Assembly: GCA_947304695.1 (NCBI GenBank)
Contig: CAMZBS010000059.1
Span: forward strand, 1 to 11,818
Reading direction: 5' to 3'
DNA: 11,818 nucleotides
Origin: an uncultured Prevotella sp.
GTDB taxonomy: Bacteria; Bacteroidota; Bacteroidia; Bacteroidales; Bacteroidaceae
A program made the translations under genes and the position numbers. The notes under the pieces are model-generated. The model did no database searches. It saw only the letters and a list, made by a program, of their open reading frames with translations, and was not told where the DNA came from. Below are positions 4,345 to 11,266 of this stretch, piece after piece; position 1 is the first letter of the stretch; the number at the start of each line of letters is the position of its first letter.

Positions 4345-6591
4345 ATGCGGAACGCCCTCTCACATTTGCTGTTCTGGACGGTGGTTGCCTGTGTGCTGAC
4401 AGCATGCTCGACCACCCGTTATGTGCCTGAAGACGAACACTTGCTCAACAAAGTCCGGCTTCAGACCGACGGAGACTATTTCGACATCAGCACCACCCAG
4501 CTGCGCAGCTATGTGCGACAGAACCCCAATGCCCGTTGGTTCTCGCTTTTCAAGTTGCCGCTGGCCACCTACTCCCTTGCCGGACGTGACACCACCCGAT
4601 GGATGAACCGACTGCTCCGCAACATGGGCGAACCTCCTGTGCTCTTCGATTCGCTACAGGCCGTCAGGACTTGTCAGGACTTGCAACAGGAGCTGCGCAA
4701 CGAAGGCTATCTGAACGCCTCGGTAGAACTACAGACGCGACAGCACGGACACAAGGCCGACGTGACCTACCTGCTGCATCCGGGCGAGCCTTTTTTCGTC
4801 AGGAACATCTGCTATGAGATTGACGACAGTATCATCAGCCAGACGCTCCTTACGCTTTCCGACAGCACCAGACGGCTGCTGCACGAAGGAATGAAGTTCG
4901 ACGTATCGCGTCTCGATGCCGAGCGCAAACGCATCACCTCGGTGCTCAGCGACCAAGGCTACTACCGTTTCCACAAGGAGTACATCACTTATCAGGCCGA
5001 CACGCTGCCTGGATCCCGCCTGATAGACCTTACGCTGCGCCTGATGCAGAACCGCAGGAGCGAACTGCCCGACACACTGCACACACGCTATCTGATGCGA
5101 CAGATAAGCTATGCCAGCGGCGATCCGACAGACCCGCGCATCCACTTGCGGCGCGGAGTGCTCGAAGAGTGTACCAACCTGCATGCCGGACAGCCCTACT
5201 CTGCCACAGGACTGCAGCAGACCTACAACCAGTTTGGACGTCTGCAAGCGGTGAAATACACCAACATCACCATCCGGCAGGCGCAAGAACCCACAGACAG
5301 CACAATGCCCGTGGGCTGGCTGGACTGCGACATACAGCTGCAGACCAACAAGCCGTCGACCGTGAGCTTCCAGCCCGAAGGCACCAACACGGCAGGCGAC
5401 CTGGGAGCAGCCGCCTCGCTCACCTATCAGAACCGCAACCTGTTCCGGGGCAGCGAGGTGCTCAGCATTGAGCTGCGCGGTGCATACGAGGCCATTCGCG
5501 GACTGGAAGGCTACAGCAACCAGAACTTCCTGGAGTATTCGGCCGAGGTACGCTTGTCGTTCCCGCGCTTCATCACGCCCTTCGTGGGGCGTGCCATCCG
5601 CAGACAGGTCAACGCCTCAAGCGAAGTGTCGCTGCTCTACGACATGCAGGACCGTCCTGAGTTCCACCGCCGCGTGCTGTCTACGGCCTGGCGCTATAAG
5701 TGGTCGTTCCCCCACCGCCACGACCGCTACCAGCTCGACCTGCTCGACCTGAACTATGTGTTCATGCCCTGGATCTCGTCTACCTTCCGCAAGGAGTATC
5801 TGGATAGCGAGAACTCGCGCAACGCCATCCTGCGCTACAACTATGAAGACCTGTTCATCATGAAGCTGGGCTTCGGCTATGCCTACAACAACCGCAACTG
5901 GGCCTTGAAGACCAACGTCGAGACATCGGGCAACCTGCTGTCACTCGGTTCCCACATGTTCGGTGCCTCGAAGGACGAGAACGGCCAGTACAAGCTCTTC
6001 AACATTGCCTTTGCCCAGTATGCGAAGGGCGACATTGACCTGAGCCATTCCTTCCTCATCGATGCCAACAACCAGCTGGTGCTCCACGTAGGACTGGGCA
6101 TTGCCTATCCCTACGGCAACAGCACCATACTCCCCTTTGAGAAACGCTATTTCTCGGGCGGTGCCAACAGCGTGCGCGGATGGAGCGTCCGCACATTAGG
6201 CCCTGGTAAATATAAGGAACGCGACGGGCGCATCAACTTCATTAACCAGACGGGCGACATGAAGATTGACCTGAATGCAGAATACCGCACACACCTGTTC
6301 TGGAAATTCGGCGGTGCGCTCTTTATCGATGCAGGCAACATCTGGACCCTGCGCGACTATCCCGTGCAGCCCGGCGGACAGTTCCACTTCGACCAGTTCC
6401 TGTCGCAGCTGGCCGTCAGCTACGGACTGGGACTCAGGTTCAATTTCGACTACTTCATCCTTCGCTTCGACCTGGGCATGAAAGCCATCAACCCTGCCTA
6501 CGAGTCGGATGACGAAGAGCACTTCCCCATCATCCATCCCCGGTTCAGCCGCGACTATGCCTTCCACTTTGCCGTAGGACTTCCGTTCTGA
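4345..6591 (+). CDS. BamA/TamA-family outer-membrane barrel lipoprotein (TamL-like)
   Basis: The 748-residue protein has a lipoprotein signal: a hydrophobic stretch (LSHLLFWTVVACV) and the lipobox LTAC with acceptor Cys21. Residues about 30-330 are periplasmic and POTRA-like, with LNKVRLQTDGDYFD near the start and repeated beta-alpha stretches such as LRNEGYLNASVELQTRQ. The C-terminal half, from about 340, is an Omp85-type barrel with NRNLFRGSEVLSIELRG (363 on), the diagnostic FSGGANSVRGW (603-613) on the strand/loop-6 region, and a terminal Phe (AVGLPF). In Bacteroidetes, lipid-anchored TamA homologues are called TamL and work with TamB in outer-membrane assembly. No tamB is in the window, so the partner is inferred. 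The start at 4345 was chosen because the upstream in-frame TTG at 4339 lies within the expected transcription-start zone. It is divergent from the RNA methyltransferase. Confidence 0.88.
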   Translation: MRNALSHLLFWTVVACVLTACSTTRYVPEDEHLLNKVRLQTDGDYFDISTTQLRSYVRQNPNARWFSLFKLPLATYSLAGRDTTRWMNRLLRNMGEPPVLFDSLQAVRTCQDLQQELRNEGYLNASVELQTRQHGHKADVTYLLHPGEPFFVRNICYEIDDSIISQTLLTLSDSTRRLLHEGMKFDVSRLDAERKRITSVLSDQGYYRFHKEYITYQADTLPGSRLIDLTLRLMQNRRSELPDTLHTRYLMRQISYASGDPTDPRIHLRRGVLEECTNLHAGQPYSATGLQQTYNQFGRLQAVKYTNITIRQAQEPTDSTMPVGWLDCDIQLQTNKPSTVSFQPEGTNTAGDLGAAASLTYQNRNLFRGSEVLSIELRGAYEAIRGLEGYSNQNFLEYSAEVRLSFPRFITPFVGRAIRRQVNASSEVSLLYDMQDRPEFHRRVLSTAWRYKWSFPHRHDRYQLDLLDLNYVFMPWISSTFRKEYLDSENSRNAILRYNYEDLFIMKLGFGYAYNNRNWALKTNVETSGNLLSLGSHMFGASKDENGQYKLFNIAFAQYAKGDIDLSHSFLIDANNQLVLHVGLGIAYPYGNSTILPFEKRYFSGGANSVRGWSVRTLGPGKYKERDGRINFINQTGDMKIDLNAEYRTHLFWKFGGALFIDAGNIWTLRDYPVQPGGQFHFDQFLSQLAVSYGLGLRFNFDYFILRFDLGMKAINPAYESDDEEHFPIIHPRFSRDYAFHFAVGLPF

Positions 6592-6620
6592 TGTCAGCTG
6601 TTGGCAATTAGTCCAAACCT

Positions 6621-6675
6621 TTTCACTTTTTTTCAATAAATTCTTCACCCTACCCTCTTCACTTTTCACTTTTTT
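6621..6675. repeat. TTCACTTTT-rich filler repeat upstream of the hydrolase gene
   Basis: The gap between the TamL-like gene and the hydrolase contains TTTCACTTTTTTTC, TTCTTCACCC and CTCTTCACTTTTCACTTTT, iterations of a TTCACTTTT word. It ends just before the hydrolase promoter box. These pyrimidine-rich strings are typical of Bacteroidales promoter-proximal gaps. The strand asymmetry (almost no G on the plus strand) could favour bent or flexible DNA, but no function is established. Confidence 0.5.
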
Positions 6676-6679
6676 GTAG

Positions 6680-6687
6680 TACCTTTG
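6680..6687 (+). promoter_or_regulatory. -7 box of the MBL-fold hydrolase promoter
   Basis: TACCTTTG matches TAnnTTTG, 18 nt before the ATG at 6706. The -33 region falls inside the TTCACTTTT repeat and has no TTG. The next bases, CAGCC, and an A-rich leader precede the start codon. This box also argues against the upstream TTG at 6685 as a start, because that codon lies within the box. Confidence 0.6.
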
Positions 6688-6705
6688 CAGCCAAAAATCA
6701 ACAAA

Positions 6706-7527
6706 ATGCTCAAATTCATATCATTTGGCAGCGGAAGCAGCGGAAACTGCTATTACCTTTTTACAGAGACCGACGGCCTGCTGATTGACATGGGTGTGGG
6801 AATACGGTCGCTGCGGAAACACTTCAAGGACTACGGACTGAACATTTCGCAGGCGAAGCGACTGCTCATCACCCATGACCACGCTGACCATATCAAGTCG
6901 GTGGGCAGCATAAGCTATGACTTTCAGCTGCCCGTCTACGCCACTGCCACTGTGCATGAGGGCATTGACCGCAACTACTGTGTGCAGCGGAAGGTTGCTG
7001 AAGAACTACGGCACGTACTGAAGCCGGGCATGACAACCCAACTGGGCGACTTCACCGTCACACCCTTCTCAGTACCCCACGACAGCAGCGACAACGTGGG
7101 CTATTTCATTGAGGCAGGAGGCACCAACTTCTGCATCATCACCGATGCAGGATGCGTCACCGACGAGATGGCACAGTTCATCAACCGTGCCCACCATCTG
7201 GTCATCGAGGCCAACCACGACCCCGAAATGCTGGAGCAAGGGCCCTATCCGCAGCATCTGAAAGTGCGCATTCACAGCAACACGGGACATCTGAGCAATG
7301 TGGACTGTGCCGAGGCCATTGCCCACAACATGAGCGAAGGACTGAAGCATGTGTGGCTCTGCCACCTGTCGGAGGAGAACAACCACCCCGAACTGGCCCG
7401 CAAGACCGTGGAGAGCATCCTTCGCTCCTACGGAATCATTGCCGGGAAAGACTTCAGCCTTGAGGTGCTGAAACGTACGGTGCCCACGGGAATCTTTGAA
7501 CTGAGCAACGAATCGGTCATTAAATAA
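6706..7527 (+). CDS. Metallo-beta-lactamase-fold hydrolase, YycJ/WalJ-like
   Basis: The 273-residue protein has an MBL fold. It starts MLKFISFGSGSSGNCYYL, typical of the YycJ/WalJ group, followed by LLIDMG (25-30) and the metal-binding HDHADH (57-62). Further ligand positions are VPHDSSDNVGYF, TDAG and EANHD, and the C-terminal part contains the group-typical WLCHLSEENNHPELA. In the family these are cytoplasmic, metal-dependent hydrolases; some members have been described as 5'-3' exonucleases acting in DNA repair, others have unknown substrates. The start was set at 6706 because an upstream in-frame TTG (6685) falls inside the predicted promoter box. The gene has its own promoter and a terminator (7534-7560), so it seems monocistronic. 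Confidence 0.88.
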   Translation: MLKFISFGSGSSGNCYYLFTETDGLLIDMGVGIRSLRKHFKDYGLNISQAKRLLITHDHADHIKSVGSISYDFQLPVYATATVHEGIDRNYCVQRKVAEELRHVLKPGMTTQLGDFTVTPFSVPHDSSDNVGYFIEAGGTNFCIITDAGCVTDEMAQFINRAHHLVIEANHDPEMLEQGPYPQHLKVRIHSNTGHLSNVDCAEAIAHNMSEGLKHVWLCHLSEENNHPELARKTVESILRSYGIIAGKDFSLEVLKRTVPTGIFELSNESVIK

Positions 7528-7533
7528 CAGCCG

Positions 7534-7560
7534 AAGGTCAAATTATTTGACTTTTTCTTT
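7534..7560 (+). terminator. Intrinsic terminator of the hydrolase gene
   Basis: AAGGTCAAA (7534-7542), loop TTA, and TTTGACTTT (7546-7554) form a 9-bp stem with one G-T wobble, followed by TTCTTT (7555-7560). It begins 6 nt after the hydrolase stop codon. The stem is AT-rich. Its last bases overlap the -33 element (7558-7561) of the next promoter. Confidence 0.65.
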
Positions 7561-7589
7561 GCTCATGTCAATGAAAAGTCGTAACTTTG
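7558..7589 (+). promoter_or_regulatory. Promoter of the surface-polysaccharide operon
   Basis: TTTG (7558-7561), a 20-nt spacer and TAACTTTG (7582-7589) match both parts of the Bacteroidetes promoter; it is one of only two in the window with both boxes intact. Predicted transcription start is near 7595, giving a leader of about 55 nt that contains the (TA)12 tract. It also rules out starts upstream of 7590 for the dehydratase gene. Confidence 0.75.
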
Positions 7590-7621
7590 CATCCTGTCAC
7601 TATCAAAAAGCGAATTGCCAC

Positions 7622-7645
7622 TATATATATATATATATATATATA
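7622..7645. repeat. (TA)12 microsatellite in the operon leader
   Basis: Twelve uninterrupted TA dinucleotides run from 7622 to 7645, followed by GAGAGA and the ATG at 7652. The tract is in the predicted transcript, 6 nt from the start codon. Its RNA, UA repeated, is self-complementary and could fold back or pair over the ribosome entry region. Tract length is prone to slippage during replication. Confidence 0.9.
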
Positions 7646-7651
7646 GAGAGA

Positions 7652-9577
7652 ATGGAAGAAACGAATCCTATATCTAAACTGCTTAACTGGTATTTCAGAC
7701 GCAAGTCCCTACCATACTGGTGCATCCTGACACTCGACGTCTTAATTGTGTTCTTCTCAGGTGTGTTGGTGTTCTATGCCTATCATCGCGGCTATCAGAC
7801 GCTTATCAGTTCCTCCGGACTGATACATTTATTGCTTGTCTATCTGGCAGTCAGCGTGATTAGCTTCCGCTGCTTCCGCACCTATTCCGGCATCATCCGT
7901 TTCTCGTCGTTTGTCGACCTACAGCGAGTGGCCTATGCCAACATGCTGTCCATGCTGGCAGCACTGGTGCTGCGATATACCGTCTTTACCGAGCCGACAA
8001 CAAGCTTCGCCTTCTTCGACTCATGGCAAATCCTGCTGCTCTTCATGCTGTCTACAGCCCTGATGTGGGCTGTCAGAGTGCTTGTGAAGGCTCTTTACGA
8101 CGTTACCGCAAGCGACAAGAAGGCACTGAAGGCGCTAATCTACGGCACGCAGGACGGAGGCGTAAGCATAGCAAAGAGCATACGGTCGCAGAAACCAGCC
8201 CACTACATTCTGAAAGGCTTTGTGTCGCACGACCAGAGCTACGACCATCACCTGCTCATGGGAGTGAAGGTGTATGAGACAACAGAAGCAGTTCGCGAGG
8301 CCATCGTCAAGGATGGCATCCAAGCCTTGCTTGTGTCGCCGCTTCGCACTGAGAGATTCCGCAACAATCAGGAACTTCAGAATGTGCTCATTGAGGCCGG
8401 CGTGAAAATCTTCTTCGTGGAGAATGCAAAGGAGTGGGACGGAAAAGGTCAACAACCAGCATCCGACATGCAGATGAAGGAAGTGCAGGTAGAAGACCTG
8501 CTGCCCAGAGAAGCCATCAATATCGACCTGAAGGGCATCGGTCAGGAACTGAAGGAGAAGCGCATCCTCATAACCGGAGCTGCAGGTTCCATTGGCAGTG
8601 AGATGGTCAGGCAGATTGCCAAGTTCAAGCCGAAAGAGATGGTGCTGATAGACCAGGCTGAGACACCCCTGCACGACATACGGCTGATGATGGAAAAGGA
8701 ATGGCCCGACGTGAAAGCCGAGACCATTGTCACAAGCATCTGCAACCAGGAGCGCATGGAAAAGGTATTCTCCGTGTTCCGTCCCAACTATGTATTCCAT
8801 GCTGCTGCCTACAAGCATGTGCCCATGATGGAAGACAATCCCTGCGAAGCCGTGCAGAACAACGTTGTGGGCACGAAGGTCATTGCCGACCTGTCCGTGA
8901 AGTACGGTGTGAAGAAGTTTGTCATGGTGTCAACAGACAAAGCCGTGAATCCCACCAACGTGATGGGATGCTCCAAGCGCATCTGCGAAATCTACGTGCA
9001 GGCTATGGACAAATGGTTGCGGAAAGGAAACTCAGTCACTCAGTTTGTAACTACCCGCTTTGGCAATGTGCTGGGTTCGAGCGGCTCCGTCATTCCCCTG
9101 TTCCGCGAACAAATCAAGAACGGTGGCCCTGTAACGGTGACCCATCCCGACATCATCCGTTACTTCATGCTGATCCCAGAAGCCTGTCAGCTTGTGCTGG
9201 AGGCAGGCGTGAAGGGCAATGGCGGTGAGATACTGGTCTTCGACATGGGGCAACCCGTTCCCATAGACGAACTGGCCAAGAAGATGATTCTGCTCAGCGG
9301 CGTCAAGGATGTAAAAGTAGAGTTCACCGGCCTGCGTCCAGGCGAGAAGCTTTACGAGGAAGTGCTGAGCAATGAGGAGAACTCCAAGCCGTCGTTCCAT
9401 GAGAAGATCCGTATTGCCGAAGTACGTCAATACGACTTTGAGGAGGTAAGCCGTGAAATAGACAAACTGGTGGAAACGTCCTACACCTTCGATAAGACTG
9501 CAACGGTGAGGGAAATGAAGAACATTGTACCGGAATACAAAAGCCAGAATTCCATTTATGAAGCACTGGACGTATAG
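7652..9577 (+). CDS. Membrane-bound nucleotide-sugar 4,6-dehydratase (WbpM/CapD/PglF type)
   Basis: The 641-residue protein matches the long, membrane-anchored dehydratases that convert UDP-GlcNAc-type sugars to 4-keto-6-deoxy intermediates for capsule, O-antigen or glycoprotein glycans. Four hydrophobic segments lie at about 22-44, 56-72, 93-111 and 124-146. A first Rossmann-like domain (about 158-270; LKALIYGTQDGG) precedes the SDR domain with TGAAGSIGSE (308-317) binding NAD(P), VFHAAAYKHVPMM (381-393), VSTDKAVNPTNVMGCSK (426-442) and LRPGEK (561-566). As in WbpM-like enzymes, the SDR catalytic Tyr is replaced by Met (Met438, with Lys442). The start at 7652 follows purine-rich GAGAGA; an upstream in-frame TTG at 7547 precedes the promoter and was rejected. 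The 3' end overlaps the next gene by 20 nt, suggesting translational coupling. The exact sugar substrate is not determined. Confidence 0.92.
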   Translation: MEETNPISKLLNWYFRRKSLPYWCILTLDVLIVFFSGVLVFYAYHRGYQTLISSSGLIHLLLVYLAVSVISFRCFRTYSGIIRFSSFVDLQRVAYANMLSMLAALVLRYTVFTEPTTSFAFFDSWQILLLFMLSTALMWAVRVLVKALYDVTASDKKALKALIYGTQDGGVSIAKSIRSQKPAHYILKGFVSHDQSYDHHLLMGVKVYETTEAVREAIVKDGIQALLVSPLRTERFRNNQELQNVLIEAGVKIFFVENAKEWDGKGQQPASDMQMKEVQVEDLLPREAINIDLKGIGQELKEKRILITGAAGSIGSEMVRQIAKFKPKEMVLIDQAETPLHDIRLMMEKEWPDVKAETIVTSICNQERMEKVFSVFRPNYVFHAAAYKHVPMMEDNPCEAVQNNVVGTKVIADLSVKYGVKKFVMVSTDKAVNPTNVMGCSKRICEIYVQAMDKWLRKGNSVTQFVTTRFGNVLGSSGSVIPLFREQIKNGGPVTVTHPDIIRYFMLIPEACQLVLEAGVKGNGGEILVFDMGQPVPIDELAKKMILLSGVKDVKVEFTGLRPGEKLYEEVLSNEENSKPSFHEKIRIAEVRQYDFEEVSREIDKLVETSYTFDKTATVREMKNIVPEYKSQNSIYEALDV

Positions 9578-10451
9578 CCTGATGATATGGATGCTGGCAG
9601 GGCTGTTCACTGGTCTGCGGGCGCAAACGAAGGTGGAACTGTTCTGTGGAGCCGATTTGAGCTATGCCGACGTGAATTTCATTCGTCTTTATGATGTGCT
9701 GCTCAACCTAACGCCAGGTGCCAAATGGCATCTTGGCAACGACTGGATGCTGGCCGGACAGGCTTTCGTGCCCGTCATCAATGATGGCTATCCCAAGCGT
9801 CAGGACATGGTCAGAGTGAACATGGCCGTCGTATCGAAGGAACTGCATTTTGCTGAAGCCCGCCAATACTTAAAGTTCTCAGCAGGCATGTTTGGCAAGG
9901 AACGCTGTGGCGGCGACCTGCGCTGGATGTATCCCGTTTGCGACTGGCTGATGCTACAGGCCAGGGCAAGCCTGACCAAGCACTGGGTCTTTGGCTTCGG
10001 ATGGGACGGCTCATCGGAATCGTATATCGACGGCAACTGGATTGCCACCGCACAAGCAGGTGCTTCCTTTTATATTAATAAGTACAATACGGAGTTCCGA
10101 TTGACGGGCGGTCGTTATCTGAACGAGGACATGGGTGCGCAGCTCGATGTGATGCGTCATTTCCGTCATTGCACGGTGGGACTGTTCGCCCAGCTTCACG
10201 AACGAGGTAACGATGATTACTCCTACCATCACGAGGCAGGCGGCTTCAAGGTCATCATGATGCTGCCTCCCTACAAGAAGTCCAACAAGAAAGTGGTGCT
10301 GCGTCCTGCCTCGAACTTCCGCCTCACTTACAACGCACAAAGCGACGGCGTGTCGATGAAGACCTTCTTCACCGACCCAGAAGAGAACGAGCGCGTGAAC
10401 GCAATCAACGTGCCTTGGGGCACAGGAAAGATGGAAGGAGGTGAGCCATGA
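9558..10451 (+). CDS. Exported protein resembling the C-terminal half of YjbH
   Basis: The 297-residue protein has a signal peptide (MKHWTYSLMIWMLAGLFTGL, likely cut after Ala22 of RAQ). The rest is beta-rich with alternating aromatic and polar residues, as in outer-membrane barrels. Residues 184-237 (GGRYLNEDMGAQLDVMRHF, VGLFAQL, then AGGFKVIMMLPP) strongly recall the distal part of YjbH/GfcD family proteins (YjbH, PF06082), where GRYL, D-x-G, LD and R-F are followed by a strand pair and a short proline-containing strand. Family knowledge links YjbH to exopolysaccharide secretion in the yjbEFGH and group-4 capsule loci. A start at 9558 is preferred because it begins directly at the signal peptide; a TTG at 9525 is the alternative. 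It overlaps the dehydratase by 20 nt and the next gene by 4 nt. The proximal half of YjbH is absent here but appears in the next gene. Confidence 0.68.
   Translation: MKHWTYSLMIWMLAGLFTGLRAQTKVELFCGADLSYADVNFIRLYDVLLNLTPGAKWHLGNDWMLAGQAFVPVINDGYPKRQDMVRVNMAVVSKELHFAEARQYLKFSAGMFGKERCGGDLRWMYPVCDWLMLQARASLTKHWVFGFGWDGSSESYIDGNWIATAQAGASFYINKYNTEFRLTGGRYLNEDMGAQLDVMRHFRHCTVGLFAQLHERGNDDYSYHHEAGGFKVIMMLPPYKKSNKKVVLRPASNFRLTYNAQSDGVSMKTFFTDPEENERVNAINVPWGTGKMEGGEP
10437..10441 (+). promoter_or_regulatory. Strong Shine-Dalgarno before the second YjbH-like gene
   Basis: GGAGG lies 6 nt before the ATG at 10448, inside the end of the preceding gene. Consensus-strength sites are uncommon in Bacteroidetes, whose starts usually lack them, so it marks this start and suggests high or re-initiating translation at the ATGA overlap. 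Confidence 0.6.
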
Positions 10452-11188
10452 GAATGCGTCTGCTTACATGTCTGTTCCTGTGGACTTGCGTGCTATCGCT
10501 CAATGCCCAGCAATATATTGGCATGCAGGGATTGATTCATGTGCCGACGGCAGTCATGGACTCGGCCGGGGTGGCCCGTGTAGGCATTCACTACGTGCCC
10601 AAGGAAATGATTCCCGACGGCATGAAGCTGGACGGAGAGAAATTCAATTCGCTGACCAACTACCTGTCCATCACTCCTTTCTCCTGGATTCAGATTGGCT
10701 ACGGCTATACACTCTGGAAACTGCACAAGAATTTAGACAAGAACCAGAAGACCGGATTCTATGCCAAAGACCGCTATTTCTCAGTCTGCCTGCGCCCCCT
10801 GAAGGAAGGACGCTACTGGCCTTCACTGGTGGTAGGCGGCAACGATGTGTGGGGCAGCGGCGACGAAGGAGAATCGGGAAGCAATTACTATCGCAACTTC
10901 TACGTGGCGGCTTCAAAGCATTTCGACATAGGCGGCCAACAACTGGGCACCCATATCACCTATCGCAAATGGAAGCGCGACTACAACAGCAAGTGGAACG
11001 GCGTGGTGGGCGGTGTGACATTCTCGCCCTCGTTCTACAAAAAACTGAGAGTGATTGGTGAATGGGACGGAACGGACGTAAACGTAGGTGCCGACTGCCA
11101 GCTTTTCAAATACCTGCTCGTACAGTGCGGCCTGCAGGACTGTCGCCACTTCACGGGCGGTCTTTGCCTGTACATTCACCTGCAATAG
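10448..11188 (+). CDS. Exported protein resembling the N-terminal half of YjbH
   Basis: The 246-residue protein starts with a signal peptide (MRMRLLTCLFLWTCVLSLNA, likely cut after Ala20). The mature part opens with QQYIGMQGLIHVPTAVMDSA and GVARVGIHYV, matching the YjbH family entry sequence (GxxGLIxxPTA, then G-x-x-R-x-G). NYLSITPFSWIQIGYGYT (71-88), LRPLKEGRYWPSLVVGGNDVWGSG (115-138) and YVAASKHF (152-159) are further family-type stretches: a ligand-free beta-barrel style protein, likely in the outer membrane. The ATG overlaps the preceding stop as ATGA, so the two are translationally coupled. Together the two genes cover both halves of a normal YjbH, but in the reverse order. The protein could also be an independent short barrel; the order-swap reading is inference. 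The operon ends with the hairpin at 11212. Confidence 0.7.
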   Translation: MRMRLLTCLFLWTCVLSLNAQQYIGMQGLIHVPTAVMDSAGVARVGIHYVPKEMIPDGMKLDGEKFNSLTNYLSITPFSWIQIGYGYTLWKLHKNLDKNQKTGFYAKDRYFSVCLRPLKEGRYWPSLVVGGNDVWGSGDEGESGSNYYRNFYVAASKHFDIGGQQLGTHITYRKWKRDYNSKWNGVVGGVTFSPSFYKKLRVIGEWDGTDVNVGADCQLFKYLLVQCGLQDCRHFTGGLCLYIHLQ

Positions 11189-11211
11189 CTACACCTTATT
11201 ATATAATATAT

Positions 11212-11250
11212 GGAAAGAGCCGATACGCAACAAGCGTACCGGCTCTTTCC
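11212..11250. terminator. Bidirectional terminator hairpin between convergent genes
   Basis: GGAAAGAGCCGATACGC (11212-11228), loop AACAA, and GCGTACCGGCTCTTTCC (11234-11250) form a 17-bp stem with one A-C mismatch. It lies 23 nt after the YjbH-like gene and 16 nt after the end of the convergent GltD-like gene, so it can serve both. The stem's outer end is A/T-rich (AAAG against CTTT), although no long T-run follows on the plus strand. An AT-rich near-palindrome precedes it. Confidence 0.85.
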
Positions 11251-11266
11251 TTATCAGGTGCAGATG

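Noticed and set aside
4729..5286. A 185-codon minus-strand frame inside the TamL-like gene.
   Set aside because: It has no recognisable motif, lies wholly within a well-supported outer-membrane protein gene, and lacks an upstream promoter box.
6685..6705. TTG at 6685 as the start of the MBL-fold hydrolase.
   Set aside because: The codon lies within the predicted -7 promoter box, and the family consensus begins with MLKF at 6706.
7547..7651. An N-terminal extension of the dehydratase starting at TTG 7547, reading through the TA tract as an IYIYIY stretch.
   Set aside because: A promoter with both boxes (7558-7589) lies inside this stretch, so the codons before 7590 would not be transcribed from it. 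The conserved protein begins at 7652.
11189..11211. AT-rich near-palindrome around TTATTATATAATATAT as a separate regulatory element.
   Set aside because: It is short and of low complexity and directly adjoins the strong 17-bp terminator hairpin, so it is most simply part of the terminator surroundings.
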